Source of the DNA: Poseidonibacter lekithochrous
Lineage (GTDB): Bacteria; Campylobacterota; Campylobacteria; Campylobacterales; Arcobacteraceae
Direction: 5' to 3'
NCBI RefSeq assembly: GCF_013283835.1
Contig: NZ_CP054052.1
Span: 2,790,001 to 2,854,000 of the forward strand
DNA: 64,000 nucleotides
Both the position numbers and the translations under genes were made by a program. The notes under the pieces were generated by a model, which did no database searches, was not told where the DNA came from, and worked only from the letters and a program-made list of their open reading frames with translations. Positions 63,309 to 64,000 of the stretch are shown here, one piece after another (position 1 is the first letter of the stretch; every line of letters starts with the position of its first letter).

Positions 63309-64000
63309 TTAGTAGTTTTTAGATTTTCTCATTTGAAGTAACTCTCTTTGAACAGAGATGTTTACTTCTTCATTTGGTTCATAATCAAGTGAATAATTTC
63401 TTCCATCATAATCAACAGAATTTAAAATCACTTTCATAGCTTCAAGTCTTGCTTTATGTTTATCATCAGATCTTACAATATGCCAAGGTGCTGATCTTGA
63501 AGTCGTACGTCTAAGCATTTCGTATTTTTTCTCTGAGAATTCATCCCATAAATCTTGTGCTTGCATATCTACTTCTGAGAATTTCCATTGTCTTAATGGA
63601 TCTTCAATTCTTCTATCAAATCTTCTTTTTTGTTCTTCTTTTGATACAGAGAAATAAAGTTTGATTAGAATCATTCCTTGTCTTACTAAATCTTGCTCAA
63701 AATTAACAACATCTTCCATAAAGATTTCATGTTCTTCTTGTGTACAGAATCCAAAAATTGGTTCAACCATTGCTCTGTTATACCAAGATCTATCAAATAG
63801 TACAATTTCTCCACCAGTAGGGAAATGTTCAATATATCTTTGGAAGAACCATTGATTTTTTTGAGTATCTGTTGGTTTACCAAGAGCTACTATTCTGTAA
63901 TGCTTATTATTCATATATCTAGTGATTCGTCTAATAGCACCACCTTTTCCAGAAGCATCTCTTCCTTCAAAAATAATAATCATTCTTTTGTTTTGTGACT
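63309..64000 (-). CDS. ppk2: Polyphosphate kinase 2 (partial)
   Basis: The frame is open to the right edge, so the N-terminal part is missing; 229 residues are visible. It has the PPK2 Walker A FEGRDASGKGGAI, lid RRITRYMN and Walker B LFDRSWYNRAMVEP, followed by the conserved RRFDRRIEDPLRQWKFS and SRSAPWHIVRSDDK segments. PPK2 makes GTP or ATP from polyphosphate and the NDP. An internal ATG at 63983 would omit conserved residues before the P-loop, so the true start is beyond 64000. It ends in a terminator inside the convergent gene. Confidence 0.95.
   Translation of the reverse strand, partial: SQNKRMIIIFEGRDASGKGGAIRRITRYMNNKHYRIVALGKPTDTQKNQWFFQRYIEHFPTGGEIVLFDRSWYNRAMVEPIFGFCTQEEHEIFMEDVVNFEQDLVRQGMILIKLYFSVSKEEQKRRFDRRIEDPLRQWKFSEVDMQAQDLWDEFSEKKYEMLRRTTSRSAPWHIVRSDDKHKARLEAMKVILNSVDYDGRNYSLDYEPNEEVNISVQRELLQMRKSKNY

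Noticed and set aside
63289-63326. Second repeat AAATCTAAAA / TTTTAGATTT between the VWA-TPR and ppk2 stops
   Set aside because: The arms are perfect, but the 18-nt loop and all-AT stem make it a poorer terminator than the hairpin at 63248-63278.
1-64000. Search for rRNA, tRNA, CRISPR arrays, insertion sequences and prophage
   Set aside because: No cloverleaf, regular spacer array, transposase, integrase or phage structural gene was recognised by reading; a dedicated tRNA scan would settle the tRNA point.

Overview
The window is about 27-28% GC by eye. Its gene content points to a free-living, probably marine, Arcobacter-type member of the Campylobacterota (Epsilonproteobacteria). Supporting signs are a clade II (Sec-type) nos cluster whose NosZ carries a C-terminal haem domain, many sensor kinases with an HQWRQPL H-box, a def-clpP-tig block, an Aer-like PAS protein beside a chemoreceptor, and a HAIR-like HspR site in front of clpB. 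This is inferred from protein families; no rRNA is present to confirm it.

Layout. 1-2746 (minus): rpmH-rnpA-yidD-yidC-jag, the ribosomal L34 / RNase P protein / membrane insertase operon; jag runs off the left edge. 2796-12896 (minus): three large Cache-type sensor histidine kinases and a membrane-anchored periplasmic binding protein, interrupted by clpB with a recognisable heat-shock promoter. 13099-15351: rnhB, a thiamine-binding-like protein, an orphan protein and the msrB-msrA methionine sulfoxide repair pair. 15388-20454 (minus): a three-gene phosphorelay (BvgS-like hybrid kinase, lone receiver, receiver fused to a kinase-like module without the catalytic His). 20530-27066: membrane-anchored FMN glutamate-synthase-like protein, two DoxX paralogues, an FAH-family enzyme, a Sel1 lipoprotein, DsrE and Nudix proteins and bioA. 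27121-33470: a kinase with two different binding-protein domains, several orphan genes (one HEPN-like, one PD-(D/E)XK-like, one 18-residue membrane peptide) and purH.

33756-43916 (plus) is the nitrous oxide reduction locus nosY-nosL'-nosZ-nosB-nosD-nosG-nosC1-nosC2-nosH-nosF-nosL. NosZ reduces N2O; NosG, NosH, NosC1 and NosC2 probably carry electrons from menaquinol; NosD, NosF, NosY and NosL mature the copper sites. NosZ appears to have its own FNR/CRP-type class II promoter between two hairpins. 43959-49052: purL, a Csd3-like M23 peptidase and mgtE. 49054-56640 (minus): folE, a reduced type II secretion / competence-like machine (F, E and two bitopic proteins), era and a ComM/YifB ATPase. 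56884-58531 (plus): a soluble chemoreceptor and an Aer-type PAS protein, probably a two-protein energy-taxis receptor. 58658-64000: a zinc-ribbon membrane protein, tig-clpP-def, a VWA-TPR (BatB/BatC-like) protein and a PPK2 polyphosphate kinase cut by the right edge.

No rRNA, tRNA, CRISPR array, insertion sequence or prophage was recognised, and no gene-free stretch exceeds 300 bases. The most interesting unexplained items are the reduced type II secretion-like operon, the pseudokinase phosphorelay, the 18-residue peptide beside a HEPN-like gene, the AUU-start candidate for rnpA, and several precisely placed control elements (HspR/HAIR at clpB, FNR-type box at nosZ, inverted repeat over a doxX ribosome binding site, an intrinsic terminator inside a convergent gene).
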